In this document: positions 47,444 through 56,623 of the stretch, piece after piece
Numbering within the stretch: position 1 is the first letter of the stretch
How the letters are laid out: each line of letters starts with the position of its first letter
Origin: an uncultured Maribacter sp.
GTDB taxonomy: Bacteria > Bacteroidota > Bacteroidia > Flavobacteriales > Flavobacteriaceae
Assembly: GCF_947500985.1 (NCBI RefSeq)
Contig: NZ_CANMTX010000005.1
Coordinates: forward strand, 310,001-374,000
Length of the DNA: 64,000 nt
Direction: 5' to 3'
Translations under genes and position numbers: made by a program
Notes under the pieces: model-generated
What the model was told of the DNA's origin: nothing
The model's input: only the letters and a program-made list of their open reading frames with translations
The model's database searches: none

Positions 47444-48754
47444 CTATTTTACATAACCAGCTTCAATAACAGTAAGCAACATAGCCAATTTAATAGCTTC
47501 TGCACCATTCTCATTTAACCACCATTCATGAAGTGAATGTGCACCACCGCCAATACCACCTCTACCAATAGTGATTGCTGGTATACCCATAGAAATAGGA
47601 ATATTACTATTTGTAGAACCCCTAGTAAGACTTGGCTTATAACCAAATAAATTAGTAGCACTAATGGCACGCTGCACTAAAGGAGTGTCTAATGAAAGCT
47701 CGCCTGATGGTCTATCGCCAATTTTTATAAGCTCTAATGATATTTCATCATCAATACCTGTATTATTATATGCCTTTAAAGCTGTTTCCATAGATTCTTT
47801 AAAAATAGCTTCTACTTCTTTTAATCGATCACTATCAACAGATCGCATATCAACTTCCATCCAAGATTCAAAAGGAATAGAATTAACCGAAGTTCCTCCT
47901 CCTATTCTACCTATATTAAAACTTGTCTTCGCTCCTTCATCAGTAAATGCTTTAGCATTTTCAGTAAACTCCTTTATTGCAAAACCAAGCGCATGATGCG
48001 GATTTGCCAATCCGAATGCACCCCATGAATGTCCTCCTTTTCCTTTAAACAACGCTTTATACCTTACAGAACCTAACCCTGCATTATTAACTCTGCCAAC
48101 AGTACCACCATCTATAGATATCCATGAATCAATTTTTTGAGCTCCTTCTCTGAACAAATGCTTAACTCCACGTAAATCTCCTAATCCTTCTTCACCAACA
48201 GAACCAACGAACCAAACTTCAGCCTCAGTACTGACATCAGCTTTCTTCATAGCTTTAAAAATAGCTAGTAACATTGCTAAACCTCTTGTATCATCTCCAA
48301 CGCCAGGTGCAACCAAGGTATCTCCTTTCTTTACTACTTTTACATTTGTCCCTTCTGGGAATACGGTATCTAAATGAGCATCTAAAACAACTATTTTATC
48401 CCCAACCGTTCCTTTTCTTATTGCTATAACATTACCTACATCATCAATTGAAACTTCATCTAAACCTGCTTCCATAAACATTTCCTTAAATGCTTCTGCC
48501 CTCTCAGCTTCCATAAAAGGTGGAGCCGGAATTTCTGTTAACGCAATCAAATCAAGTTCTGTTTCATTCTCAATAGCATCAATTACCTCAAAAGCATTTT
48601 TTATTTTTTTATCTTTCAAAAGCTTACCGACTGCCTTATCAATTTTCTTGTCCGCAACTACACTCTCTTGACCACTTAAAACATTACTTAATAGCAAGCC
48701 GAAAATCAGTAAACCTAAAAAGATTTTATTTTTCAAAAGATGCCCCTTATTCAT
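47444..48754 (-). CDS. Exported M20-family metallopeptidase
   Basis: 436 residues with a signal peptide (hydrophobic 10-25, cleavage near VLSGQ). M20 zinc-site motifs are H127-L-D129 (LDAHLDTVFPEG), D154 (GVGDDTRG) and E188/E189 (SVGEEGLGD), plus the dimerisation lid (GKGGHSWGAFG) and a late GIGGGAHSLHEWW. It resembles PepT/CPG2-type enzymes and likely hydrolyses di- or tripeptides or acyl-amino acids in the periplasm. Divergent from the sodium symporter, so a nutrient link is possible. Confidence 0.87.
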   Translation of the reverse strand: MNKGHLLKNKIFLGLLIFGLLLSNVLSGQESVVADKKIDKAVGKLLKDKKIKNAFEVIDAIENETELDLIALTEIPAPPFMEAERAEAFKEMFMEAGLDEVSIDDVGNVIAIRKGTVGDKIVVLDAHLDTVFPEGTNVKVVKKGDTLVAPGVGDDTRGLAMLLAIFKAMKKADVSTEAEVWFVGSVGEEGLGDLRGVKHLFREGAQKIDSWISIDGGTVGRVNNAGLGSVRYKALFKGKGGHSWGAFGLANPHHALGFAIKEFTENAKAFTDEGAKTSFNIGRIGGGTSVNSIPFESWMEVDMRSVDSDRLKEVEAIFKESMETALKAYNNTGIDDEISLELIKIGDRPSGELSLDTPLVQRAISATNLFGYKPSLTRGSTNSNIPISMGIPAITIGRGGIGGGAHSLHEWWLNENGAEAIKLAMLLTVIEAGYVK

Positions 48755-48927
48755 AATTATTTTTATTTAGAATTTGATATTCGAAAAGGTATCAAAATTA
48801 AATCGGTAATAAAATGTAAACCAACTTTATCAGTTCTTAATTAAAGTATTCTCAAATTAAGCTCCAAGATTTTAAGTTATCTCACAAGCTCCTTTAACTT
48901 TTTGTAATTTGCCGCAAATTTTACACC

Positions 48928-50415
48928 ATGAACGCCTCTCATATTTTACTTTTAATCTCTGGTTACTTTGTTTTGCTGTTGATTATTTCATATTTCACCG
49001 GCAAAAATGATTCTAATGAAGATTTTTTTAAGGCAGGTAAACAGTCACCATGGTATTTAGTTGCATTTGGTATGGTGGGTGCCTCTTTATCTGGAGTAAC
49101 CTTCATTTCTGTACCAGGCTGGGTAAAGGCTTCTGAATTCAGTTACATGCAGGTTGTTTTTGGGTACTTTCTGGGGTATATGGTTACCGCATTTGTATTA
49201 CTCCCTATTTATTACAAGCAGAATGTAACCTCTATTTATCAGTATTTAGATGATAGATTTGGCTTTGTAAGTTATAAAGTGGGCGCTATTTCATTTTTCA
49301 TCTCAAGAGTTCTTGGCGCTGCTTTTCGTTTATTTCTAGTAGCTATTGTTCTGCAACAATTCGTATTCGATGCTTGGAACGTTCCTTTTGAAATTACAGT
49401 TATTCTATCCATATTACTAATTTGGATTTATACTTTTAAAGGCGGAATAAAAACAATTGTTTGGACCGATACCTTGCAAACTTTGTTTATGTTGGTATCT
49501 GTGGGGTTATCCATTTATTTTATATTGGAAAAGATGGACTGGACTTTCATTGAGTTTCTAAACTCTCCGGAATTAGGTCAGTATAGCAAAACCTTTTTCA
49601 CTGACGATCTTTCTTCTAAAAACCATTTGGTAAAATCGTTTTTAGGCGGAATGTTCATTACTATTTGCATGACGGGACTTGACCAAGATATGATGCAGAA
49701 GAACTTAACGTGCAGAAACTTAGGTGAAGCTCAAAAAAATATGGTCAGCTTTAGCATTGTACTGGTTGTTGTTACTTTTGTTTTCATGCTTCTTGGTGCA
49801 TTGCTATTTATTTATGCAGACGCACACAATATAGCGCTACCACTTATGGACGGATCACCGAAGTCTGATCTTTTATTCCCCGAAATTGCCCTTAACAGTG
49901 GTCTAGGCATAACGGTTGCAGTTACGTTTATGTTAGGTTTAATCGCTGCCGCTTACAGTAGCGCAGACAGTGCACTTACCTCGTTAACCACATCATTTTG
50001 TATCGATTTTCTTGATACAGAGAAGAAATCGGAACAGGTAGCAAAAAAGACCCGTAGAATGACCCATGTAGGCATGAGCGTTCTGTTAATTCTAGTGGTT
50101 ATCTCTTTTAAATATATATTGGATAAAAATGTAATCGACGGATTATTAACGGTAGCCTCATACACTTACGGACCGTTACTAGGTTTATTCTCTTTCGGAA
50201 TTTTCACCAAACATCAAGTAAAAGATAAATATGTATGGATCGTAGCTCTGGTTTGCGTCTCCATAATTCTCATTTTAGCGAAGCTACCTAGTGATTATTT
50301 TGGTGGTTATGTCTTCGGTTATGAACTTTTACCGTTGAATGGTCTGCTAACCTTTGTAGGATTATGGCTCATTCGTAAAAAAAAGGCTGTTGCCAGTATT
50401 AACGATATTACTTAA
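48928..50415 (+). CDS. Sodium:solute symporter (SSS family)
   Basis: 495 residues with about 13 membrane helices. SSS motifs are [32 protein letters not shown] (TM1), [21 protein letters not shown], the [18 protein letters not shown] signature (residues ~171-188) and [14 protein letters not shown] (TM8 sodium site, SADSALT). Sugar, proline or pantothenate are possible substrates; none can be chosen. The terminal stop overlaps the convergent CoA-binding gene by 4 bases. Confidence 0.88.
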   Translation: MNASHILLLISGYFVLLLIISYFTGKNDSNEDFFKAGKQSPWYLVAFGMVGASLSGVTFISVPGWVKASEFSYMQVVFGYFLGYMVTAFVLLPIYYKQNVTSIYQYLDDRFGFVSYKVGAISFFISRVLGAAFRLFLVAIVLQQFVFDAWNVPFEITVILSILLIWIYTFKGGIKTIVWTDTLQTLFMLVSVGLSIYFILEKMDWTFIEFLNSPELGQYSKTFFTDDLSSKNHLVKSFLGGMFITICMTGLDQDMMQKNLTCRNLGEAQKNMVSFSIVLVVVTFVFMLLGALLFIYADAHNIALPLMDGSPKSDLLFPEIALNSGLGITVAVTFMLGLIAAAYSSADSALTSLTTSFCIDFLDTEKKSEQVAKKTRRMTHVGMSVLLILVVISFKYILDKNVIDGLLTVASYTYGPLLGLFSFGIFTKHQVKDKYVWIVALVCVSIILILAKLPSDYFGGYVFGYELLPLNGLLTFVGLWLIRKKKAVASINDIT

Positions 50416-50771
50416 TATTGACCAGTACCTAAAAGTACCAAGGTACAAGCTACATCCACCTCTATACCGCTATTTTCCAATAGCTTATAAAACTCCTGAT
50501 TTTCCGTTCCAGGATTAAAAATCACTCGTTTTGGTGCCAAAGAAATAATACTATTATAATATTCTTCTTGTCTTTTTGGATTAATATATAGGGTAATTGT
50601 ATGAATATCACTAATTTTGTCTAAAGTGTTATTGATACTGACACCAGAAACCTCACCTTCTCTTAATCCAAAAGCTAAGGTTTCAACCCCCGAATCAACA
50701 AGTCTATGTATCGCTAAATTGCTATATCGATTTGGTTTTAAAGAGGCTCCGAACACTAGGGTCTTTTTCAT
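50412..50771 (-). CDS. CoA-binding domain protein
   Basis: 119 residues. A Rossmann-type CoA-binding domain: [25 protein letters not shown] at the start, [14 protein letters not shown] in the middle and [14 protein letters not shown] near the C-terminus. It is equal to the N-terminal fold of succinyl-CoA synthetase alpha, without the catalytic part. Role unknown. Overlaps the symporter end by 4 bases. Confidence 0.85.
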   Translation of the reverse strand: MKKTLVFGASLKPNRYSNLAIHRLVDSGVETLAFGLREGEVSGVSINNTLDKISDIHTITLYINPKRQEEYYNSIISLAPKRVIFNPGTENQEFYKLLENSGIEVDVACTLVLLGTGQY

Positions 50772-51163
50772 GATAAAAAAATGTTAAAAATTAAATAAAC
50801 CGTAACTAATCGGGCAATATTTCGTCTATTAGTAAAGTTAGATACACTACAAGTATAAAAAAATTGTTGGTAACGCTATATGTTTATAGTTAATGGTTAG
50901 TGTTTAGTATAGCCTATCAGCATTTGAAGCCCGGCTTCCAATTCATTTTGGAATGTTCGGGTTTCTTCTTTTAAAAGCTTTTCTAAACCTCCTGTTTACT
51001 TTAAATTATATTGAAAATGAGAAATTAGCTATAACAAGTAACAATCGAACCTTAATTGCGTCTATTACTTTATATAGGGATATTTAATATTGAAGATTGG
51101 TTGGTTTTTTCTTATTGAATAAATCTATATAGCACCCATAGCCAAAACTATGGGTGCTTTATT
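50772..51163. other. 392-base gap with remnant frame and two hairpins
   Basis: Between the CoA-binding gene and fabH, both minus. It contains a stop-flanked 32-codon minus frame (see 50897-50995), a hairpin at 50926-50965 (GAAGCCCG with CGGGTTTC, inner TTCCAA/TTGGAA) followed by TTCTTTT on the plus strand, and the fabH terminator at 51131-51158. No promoter box with both elements was found. Confidence 0.4.
50897..50995 (-). pseudogene. Possible C-terminal gene remnant (32 codons)
   Basis: On the minus strand a frame with a TAA directly upstream (complement of 996-998 in the 50 kb block) and no start codes 32 residues ending at TAA 50897-50899. The residues form a plausible amphipathic helix (LEKLLKEETRTFQNELEAG, then LQMLIGYTKH). 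Codon use looks coding-like. I do not recognise the family. A chance frame over a hairpin is the alternative. Confidence 0.2.
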
Positions 51164-51166
51164 TTA
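51131..51166. terminator. Hairpin after the fabH-like gene
   Basis: AGCACCCATAG and CTATGGGTGCT form a perfect 11-bp stem with a 6-base loop, 5 bases past the fabH stop on the minus strand. The T-rich tail is better on the plus strand (TTATTTTA) than on the minus strand (ATATAGATTT). Confidence 0.65.
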
Positions 51167-52174
51167 CCATCTAATGATGACACTGCCCCAGGTAAAACCA
51201 CTACCAAATGCAGCTAAAACTACTAAGTCTCCACTTTTCACTTTACCTTCTTCCCATGCCTCTGTAAGTGCTATCGGAATAGATGCGGCTGTAGTGTTAC
51301 CATATTTCATAATATTATTGAAAACCTGGTCATCACTTAATTGAAATTTCTTTTGAATAAATTGAGATATTCTCAAGTTGGCTTGATGCGGAACCAACAA
51401 ATCAATATCGGTTGCATTCAATTTATTTTTCTCCAAACCTTCTACAATAACCTCACTGAAACGAACAACTGCATTTTTAAATACAAATTGACCATTCATA
51501 TGCGGATAATAAGATTCGTCATTAGGATCGTTATCTTCAATGATATCGGTTACCCATCTATTACCCATACCAGGTGCAATTAAAGAAAGTTCTTCTGCAT
51601 GCTGACCTTCTGAATGTAGATGTGTTGACAATATACCTTTAGTGTTATCTTCTTCTCTGGTCAAAACTGCCGCACCGGCACCATCACCAAAAATTACTGA
51701 AACTCCCCTACCTCTTGTAGTCATATCTAAGCCATGAGAGTGAAGTTCTGAACCTATAACAAGTACATTTTTGTACATACCTGTTTTTATATACTGATCT
51801 GCAATAGAGATAGCATACACAAAACCAGAACATTGGTTACGTACATCTAACGCACCAACAGTTTTAATACCTAAATCTCTTTGAACCAATACACCAGGAC
51901 CAGGGAAATAATAATCGGGACTCAAAGTAGCAAAAACGATAAAATCAATATCGTCTTTATCAATACCGGCTCTTTCAATGGCAATTTTAGCTGCCTTAAC
52001 ACCCATGGTAGTAGTGGTGTCTCCATCACCTTTTACCACATGCCTTCTCTCTTTTATACCGGTACGTTCTTGGATCCAAGCATCATTTGTTTCCATTACC
52101 TTAGACAAATCATCGTTTGTCACTACGTTTTCAGGTACATAATGACCTAAGCCAATTATTTTTGAATTATACAT
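51164..52174 (-). CDS. 3-oxoacyl-ACP synthase III (KAS III, FabH-like)
   Basis: 336 residues. The thiolase-fold triad is complete: C115 (RNQCSGFVYA), H263 (VPHQANLRI) and N293 (YGNTTAASIP). GDGAGAAVL is also conserved. It starts fatty acid synthesis from acyl-CoA and malonyl-ACP. The RTGIKERRHV stretch and the PDYYFPGPG loop resemble the second KAS III paralogue common in Bacteroidota rather than the fabH of the plsX-rpmF operon. Hence I leave the symbol blank. Confidence 0.85.
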   Translation of the reverse strand: MYNSKIIGLGHYVPENVVTNDDLSKVMETNDAWIQERTGIKERRHVVKGDGDTTTTMGVKAAKIAIERAGIDKDDIDFIVFATLSPDYYFPGPGVLVQRDLGIKTVGALDVRNQCSGFVYAISIADQYIKTGMYKNVLVIGSELHSHGLDMTTRGRGVSVIFGDGAGAAVLTREEDNTKGILSTHLHSEGQHAEELSLIAPGMGNRWVTDIIEDNDPNDESYYPHMNGQFVFKNAVVRFSEVIVEGLEKNKLNATDIDLLVPHQANLRISQFIQKKFQLSDDQVFNNIMKYGNTTAASIPIALTEAWEEGKVKSGDLVVLAAFGSGFTWGSVIIRW

Positions 52175-52288
52175 AGTAATATTTTAATCCTGATAAACCT
52201 CAGGTAGAATTAGTGTTGCAATATAAACAACTATTAAGAATTCTATTTGAAAATATAACAATCATCTATTATAAGAATGAGTGTGAAA

Positions 52289-53602
52289 TTATTTATTCAA
52301 ATATTTCTTGTAATCGTTTACTTTAATATTTGCCTTTAAATCATGAAGAAGATTGTAAAGACCAAAGAAGGTACGGTTCATATACAAAAAGTGCTTTGAA
52401 CCTCTATTTCCATTCATTTTTCTAATTTGCTTATCAGAAGAGAATTGTTCTCCTAATGCTGCAATTTCACCCCAAAATACCTCATTGCCAAAATCAAAAT
52501 CATCTTTATGAAAAGGTGATGTGAATAAACTCAACAATTGATGAAATATCGATTTAAAAAATAATATTTCTTCTGGAGTATCTGTAGTCATCAGTATTTC
52601 AAGCTCGTATAGTTTTTCTGTAAACTTCTCATCATTTAAAATCACCTCTGGTCTTGCCAATTCAAAATAAGGTACATAAAAGGAATCTGGCACATCTTTA
52701 ATGCAACCAAAATCAATGGCAATAAGCTCTTCATTATCATTTACCAAGAAATTACCTGGATGCGGATCTGCATGTACTTTTCTTAAACCGTGAATTTGAA
52801 ACATGTAGAAATCCCACAGGGCTTGACCTAACTTATCACCAGTAGCTTGAGAAAAACCAATTTTTGTAAATTCACTCAAGTGTTTACCGGTCATCCAATC
52901 CATCGTAATAATACGTTCACTAGAAAGCTCGGTATAGTACTCTGGAAATTTTATATTCGGTATTACTTTACATGCCTCTGTAATCTCTTTACTTTGTGTT
53001 ACTTCTAATATATAATCAGTTTCTTCAACTAGTTTATTTTCAACTTCCTTAAAATATTTATCTGAATCTTTTCCTTTAAGATTGAACATACGAATAGCAA
53101 TAGGCTTCACAATCGCCAAATCACTACTTATACTTTGCGCTACACCTGGGTACTGAATTTTTACCGCTAAATTTTTACCGTCCTTAGTTGCTTTATGTAC
53201 TTGACCTATACTAGCGGCATTTATAGAATCTTTATCGAATGTATCAAAAACTTCCTCTGGGTATTTATCCAAATACTTTTTAAAAGTCTTTCTAACTAAT
53301 GGCGCCGATAAAGGGGGTACTGAAAATTGTGACAAAGAAAACTTCTCTACATAAGCATTAGGCAGTAGATTTTTCTCCATACTTAACATCTGGGCAACCT
53401 TAAGCGCACTACCCTTCAATGATTTTAACCCATCATATATATCTGCGGCATTATCTTCGTTCAATTCGTCTTTAGTCGTGTCTGGATTTATGATTTTCTT
53501 GCCTAAATACTTGGCATAATTACCACCAATCTTTGCTCCGGTTTTCACCAGCTTGCTTGCACGCTCTATTTTTCCGGTAGGTATTTTATCAAGTGTTTTC
53601 AA
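52289..53602 (-). CDS. ABC1/UbiB-family atypical kinase
   Basis: 437 residues. ABC1 markers are the N-terminal KxGQ-like ALKVAQMLSME block, INAASIGQVHKAT (Ala-rich loop in place of a P-loop), LAVKIQYPG (Lys), the HGLRKVHADPHPGNFLV catalytic loop, and IAIDFGCIK (DFG). UbiB-type proteins support quinone or lipid biosynthesis as ATPases; the flavobacterial form would relate to menaquinone or lipids, which is inference. It follows a TetR-type regulator by 15 bases. Confidence 0.87.
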   Translation of the reverse strand: MKTLDKIPTGKIERASKLVKTGAKIGGNYAKYLGKKIINPDTTKDELNEDNAADIYDGLKSLKGSALKVAQMLSMEKNLLPNAYVEKFSLSQFSVPPLSAPLVRKTFKKYLDKYPEEVFDTFDKDSINAASIGQVHKATKDGKNLAVKIQYPGVAQSISSDLAIVKPIAIRMFNLKGKDSDKYFKEVENKLVEETDYILEVTQSKEITEACKVIPNIKFPEYYTELSSERIITMDWMTGKHLSEFTKIGFSQATGDKLGQALWDFYMFQIHGLRKVHADPHPGNFLVNDNEELIAIDFGCIKDVPDSFYVPYFELARPEVILNDEKFTEKLYELEILMTTDTPEEILFFKSIFHQLLSLFTSPFHKDDFDFGNEVFWGEIAALGEQFSSDKQIRKMNGNRGSKHFLYMNRTFFGLYNLLHDLKANIKVNDYKKYLNK

Positions 53603-53617
53603 ATCGTAGGGGTTAGA

Positions 53618-54271
53618 TTAGGCAAAGGTTTCCTTGTAAAGAAATTTCCCGAAGTCTAGAATATTCTCTAAAGGTGTGTTATCAAACACATCGAAAATGG
53701 TGTTTACAGATTTTTCAATAGCTACATCTGTTTTCTCAAATGCTGCAGAATCATCCGATTTCCAAAAATTCATTAAAAACATAGTCTGTAACCATGCCCC
53801 TTCTGAAAACAATTGCGGATTGTGTTTCGTGATTTTTAAATTCTTGTCTGCATTTCCATCTGCAATCAAACCCTTAGAAAACTCCTTAATATTTTTTCTA
53901 AGTCCTTTTAACTGTTCCATATTTTTAAACGGACCAGAAGCGCTATCCATTATAAATAATATATAGCTTCTATTCAATGTCAATACTTCAAAGAAGGTAT
54001 AGAAAAACGTAAGCATCTTTTCTCTACTGGTAAAATTTTGATATTCTTTATTTTTCTCTATCACACTAACTGTGTTGATATAAAATGTATTCCAAATACC
54101 TTTCTTGATGGCATCTATTGATCCAAAATGAAGATAAAAATCTGATTCTTCAATAGCATTTACTTTACAAAATTTATAAACTGTTTTAGGTAACTTCTCG
54201 TTTTCTAAAACGTAGTCCATAAACATTGTTATAATCGTCTCTTTTGTTACTTTTTTAGCTTTTGCAGGCAT
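53618..54271 (-). CDS. TetR-family transcriptional regulator
   Basis: 217 residues. The N-terminal ~55 residues form a divergent TetR HTH (TKETIITMFMDYVL, then KVNAIEESDFYLHFGSIDAIKKGIW). The remaining helices make a ligand-binding/dimer domain with FFYTFFEVLTLNRSYILFIMD. The HTH is followed by an atypical linker. It is cotranscribed with an ABC1 kinase gene, so it may sense a lipid or quinone-related ligand and regulate that gene. Candidate palindromes lie in the gap towards htpG. Confidence 0.75.
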   Translation of the reverse strand: MPAKAKKVTKETIITMFMDYVLENEKLPKTVYKFCKVNAIEESDFYLHFGSIDAIKKGIWNTFYINTVSVIEKNKEYQNFTSREKMLTFFYTFFEVLTLNRSYILFIMDSASGPFKNMEQLKGLRKNIKEFSKGLIADGNADKNLKITKHNPQLFSEGAWLQTMFLMNFWKSDDSAAFEKTDVAIEKSVNTIFDVFDNTPLENILDFGKFLYKETFA

Positions 54272-54641
54272 ATCAAATTATTTTTATATAAGGTACGATG
54301 CAGATTTCATAGTTAGAAGCTTTCATGAAACATTAGCTTTTATTTAGCAAAAACGTGCTATTTAATAATAGCACGTTTTCAAAACAACCTAACCAATAAA
54401 TAATCAACATGTGATTATGCTTAAAATTCTTTTTCATAGCACTTTTTCATAATCACAATACAAATATACATTATGTTTAACTTTTTTCAATATTTCATAA
54501 ACAAAAATATATGTTAAACTTTTAAAGGCAATAAACTGTCAGTTTGTCACAATAAGCTATTGTGGTATTTTTTTTGACCAATAGCAACGAACAATCATTA
54601 TTAATAATGGCCGCACTAACTGTGGCATAAAAAATATAAAA
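54272..54641. promoter_or_regulatory. 370-base divergent control region (TetR / htpG)
   Basis: Contains a perfect 12-bp hairpin (AAAACGTGCTAT / ATAGCACGTTTT, 54350-54379) with TTTTT on the minus side. It also has a palindrome CACAATA-AGC-TATTGTG (54548-54564) and an overlapping inverted pair GCTATTG (54556-54562) / CAATAGC (54579-54585). CTGTCAGTTTGTCA stands at 54536-54549. No exact TAnnTTTG box precedes htpG, which may use a stress-type signal instead. No small gene was seen. Confidence 0.4.
54548..54564. promoter_or_regulatory. Palindrome upstream of htpG
   Basis: CACAATA and TATTGTG separated by AGC, a perfect 7-bp inverted repeat, 77 bases before the htpG ATG. It would suit an operator for a dimeric regulator, for example a heat-shock repressor or the TetR protein encoded upstream. 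The binding protein is unknown. Confidence 0.35.
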
Positions 54642-56531
54642 ATGGCAACAGGTAAAATTAATGTGTCCGTAGACAACATTTTTCCACTGATCAAGAAGTT
54701 CTTGTACAGTGATCACGAAATTTTTCTAAGAGAGTTAATTTCGAATGCAACCGATGCAACCTTAAAAATGAAGCACTTGACCACTATTGGCGAGGCAAAG
54801 GTTGAATATGGTAACCCTATTATTGAGGTTAAAGTAGACAAAGAAGGTAAGAAGCTGCATATTATTGACCAAGGTCTAGGTATGACAGAAGAAGAAGTAA
54901 AGAAGTATATTAATGAAGTAGCTTTTTCTGGTGCTGAAGAGTTCTTGAATAAATATGAAGACTCTGCTAAAGATTCAGGAATTATAGGTCATTTTGGACT
55001 TGGATTCTATTCTGCGTTTATGGTTGCCCATAAAGTAGAGATTATCACCAAGAGTTTTAAAGATGAGCCAGCGGTTCATTGGTCATGTGACGGTTCTCCA
55101 GAATTTATCATGGAACCAGCAGAAAAAGAAACGCGTGGTACGGAAATCATTCTTCATATCGCAGATGATTCTACCGAGTTTTTAGAAGATGGTAAAATAA
55201 ACGAGCTTTTAAGTAAGTATAACAAGTTCATGCCTATTCCGATCAAATTTGGAATGAAAACTGAAACCTTACCAAAACCTGAAGGTGCAAAAGAAGAAGA
55301 TCCTGCACCTACGAAAGAGGTTGATAATATCATTAACAACCCTAACCCAGCATGGACAAAGCAACCTGCAGATTTAAAGCCAGAAGACTATAAGAGTTTT
55401 TACAGAGAGCTTTACCCAATGCAGTTCGAAGAGCCTTTGTTTCATATTCATTTAAATGTAGATTATCCTTTTAACCTTACTGGTATTCTATATTTCCCAA
55501 AACTTTCTAACGATTTAAATCAGCAGAAAGATAAAATTCAATTGTACCAAAATCAGGTATTCGTAACTGACAATGTTGAAGGTATCGTACCAGAATTCTT
55601 GACCATGTTACGTGGTGTTATCGATTCTCCCGATATTCCTTTAAATGTATCTCGTTCGTATTTACAGGCTGATGGTGCGGTGAAGAAAATATCTTCTTAC
55701 ATCACCAGAAAGGTTGCTGATAAGATGAGCTCACTGTTCAAAAATGACCGTGCTGAATTTGAAGCAAAGTGGAACGATATTAAAATTGTAATTGAATACG
55801 GAATGCTTTCTGAAGATAAATTCTTTGACAAAGCTGACAAATTCGCCCTTTACCCAACAGTAGATGGTTCTTACTTTACGTTTGATGAGTTACAAGAGAA
55901 AATAAAAGACACACAAACAGATAAAGACGGAAAAACAGTTATTCTTTACGCATCTGACAAAGAAGCACAACACAGTTATATTGAAACTGCGAAGGCTAAA
56001 GGTTACGAAGTATTGTTATTAGATTCGCCAATTATCGGTCACTTAATGCAAAAGCTTGAAAGCTCTAAAGAGAATATTTCTTTTGCTCGTGTAGATGCTG
56101 ATCATATTGATAAATTGATCCAAAAAGAAGAAACTCAAATCTCTAAATTATCTGAGGAGGAACAAGAGACTTTGAAGAAAGAATTGGAAGAAGCAATTAC
56201 AGATAAGAGCTTTACAGTTCAATTAGAAGCTATGGATAGCGATTCTTCTCCGTTCACTATTACTGAGCCTGAGTTTATGCGTCGTATGAAAGAAATGCAA
56301 CAGACCGGCGGTGGCGGTGGTATGTTCGGTATGGGTTCAATGCCAGATATGTACAACCTAATCGTTAATACGAATCACCCACTGGTTAATGAGTTTCTAA
56401 ACACAAAGACAGCGAAGAAAAAAGAGCGATTGATTAATCAATCACTTGACTTGGCGAAGTTATCTAAGGGTTTACTTAAAGGTAAAGCTTTAACCGAGTT
56501 TATTAAACGCAGCTACGAGATGGTTAAGTAA
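54642..56531 (+). CDS. htpG: Chaperone HtpG (Hsp90)
   Basis: 629 residues, usual length. The N-terminal ATPase domain has FLRELISNATDA (catalytic E, ATP-binding N), IDQGLGM and GHFGLGFYSAFMV. The middle domain includes YPFNLTGILYFPKL, VFVTDNVEGIVPEFLTMLRG and the RSYLQADG loop. The C-terminal dimerisation domain carries a Gly-rich insert (GGGGGMFGMG). It folds clients in the cytosol under stress. It has its own upstream control region and terminator. Confidence 0.97.
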   Translation: MATGKINVSVDNIFPLIKKFLYSDHEIFLRELISNATDATLKMKHLTTIGEAKVEYGNPIIEVKVDKEGKKLHIIDQGLGMTEEEVKKYINEVAFSGAEEFLNKYEDSAKDSGIIGHFGLGFYSAFMVAHKVEIITKSFKDEPAVHWSCDGSPEFIMEPAEKETRGTEIILHIADDSTEFLEDGKINELLSKYNKFMPIPIKFGMKTETLPKPEGAKEEDPAPTKEVDNIINNPNPAWTKQPADLKPEDYKSFYRELYPMQFEEPLFHIHLNVDYPFNLTGILYFPKLSNDLNQQKDKIQLYQNQVFVTDNVEGIVPEFLTMLRGVIDSPDIPLNVSRSYLQADGAVKKISSYITRKVADKMSSLFKNDRAEFEAKWNDIKIVIEYGMLSEDKFFDKADKFALYPTVDGSYFTFDELQEKIKDTQTDKDGKTVILYASDKEAQHSYIETAKAKGYEVLLLDSPIIGHLMQKLESSKENISFARVDADHIDKLIQKEETQISKLSEEEQETLKKELEEAITDKSFTVQLEAMDSDSSPFTITEPEFMRRMKEMQQTGGGGGMFGMGSMPDMYNLIVNTNHPLVNEFLNTKTAKKKERLINQSLDLAKLSKGLLKGKALTEFIKRSYEMVK

Positions 56532-56552
56532 TTTCCATTTCTTATAATTTTG

Positions 56553-56587
56553 AAAAAGCCACTACATTTTTTGTAGTGGCTTTTTTG
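56553..56587 (+). terminator. Terminator of htpG
   Basis: AAAAAGCCACTACA and TGTAGTGGCTTTTTT form a strong stem with a short T loop, 21 bases after the stop. Confidence 0.9.
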
Positions 56588-56623
56588 TTAAATGTTGTTA
56601 TCTTTCTTGAAATAATCAAAACC

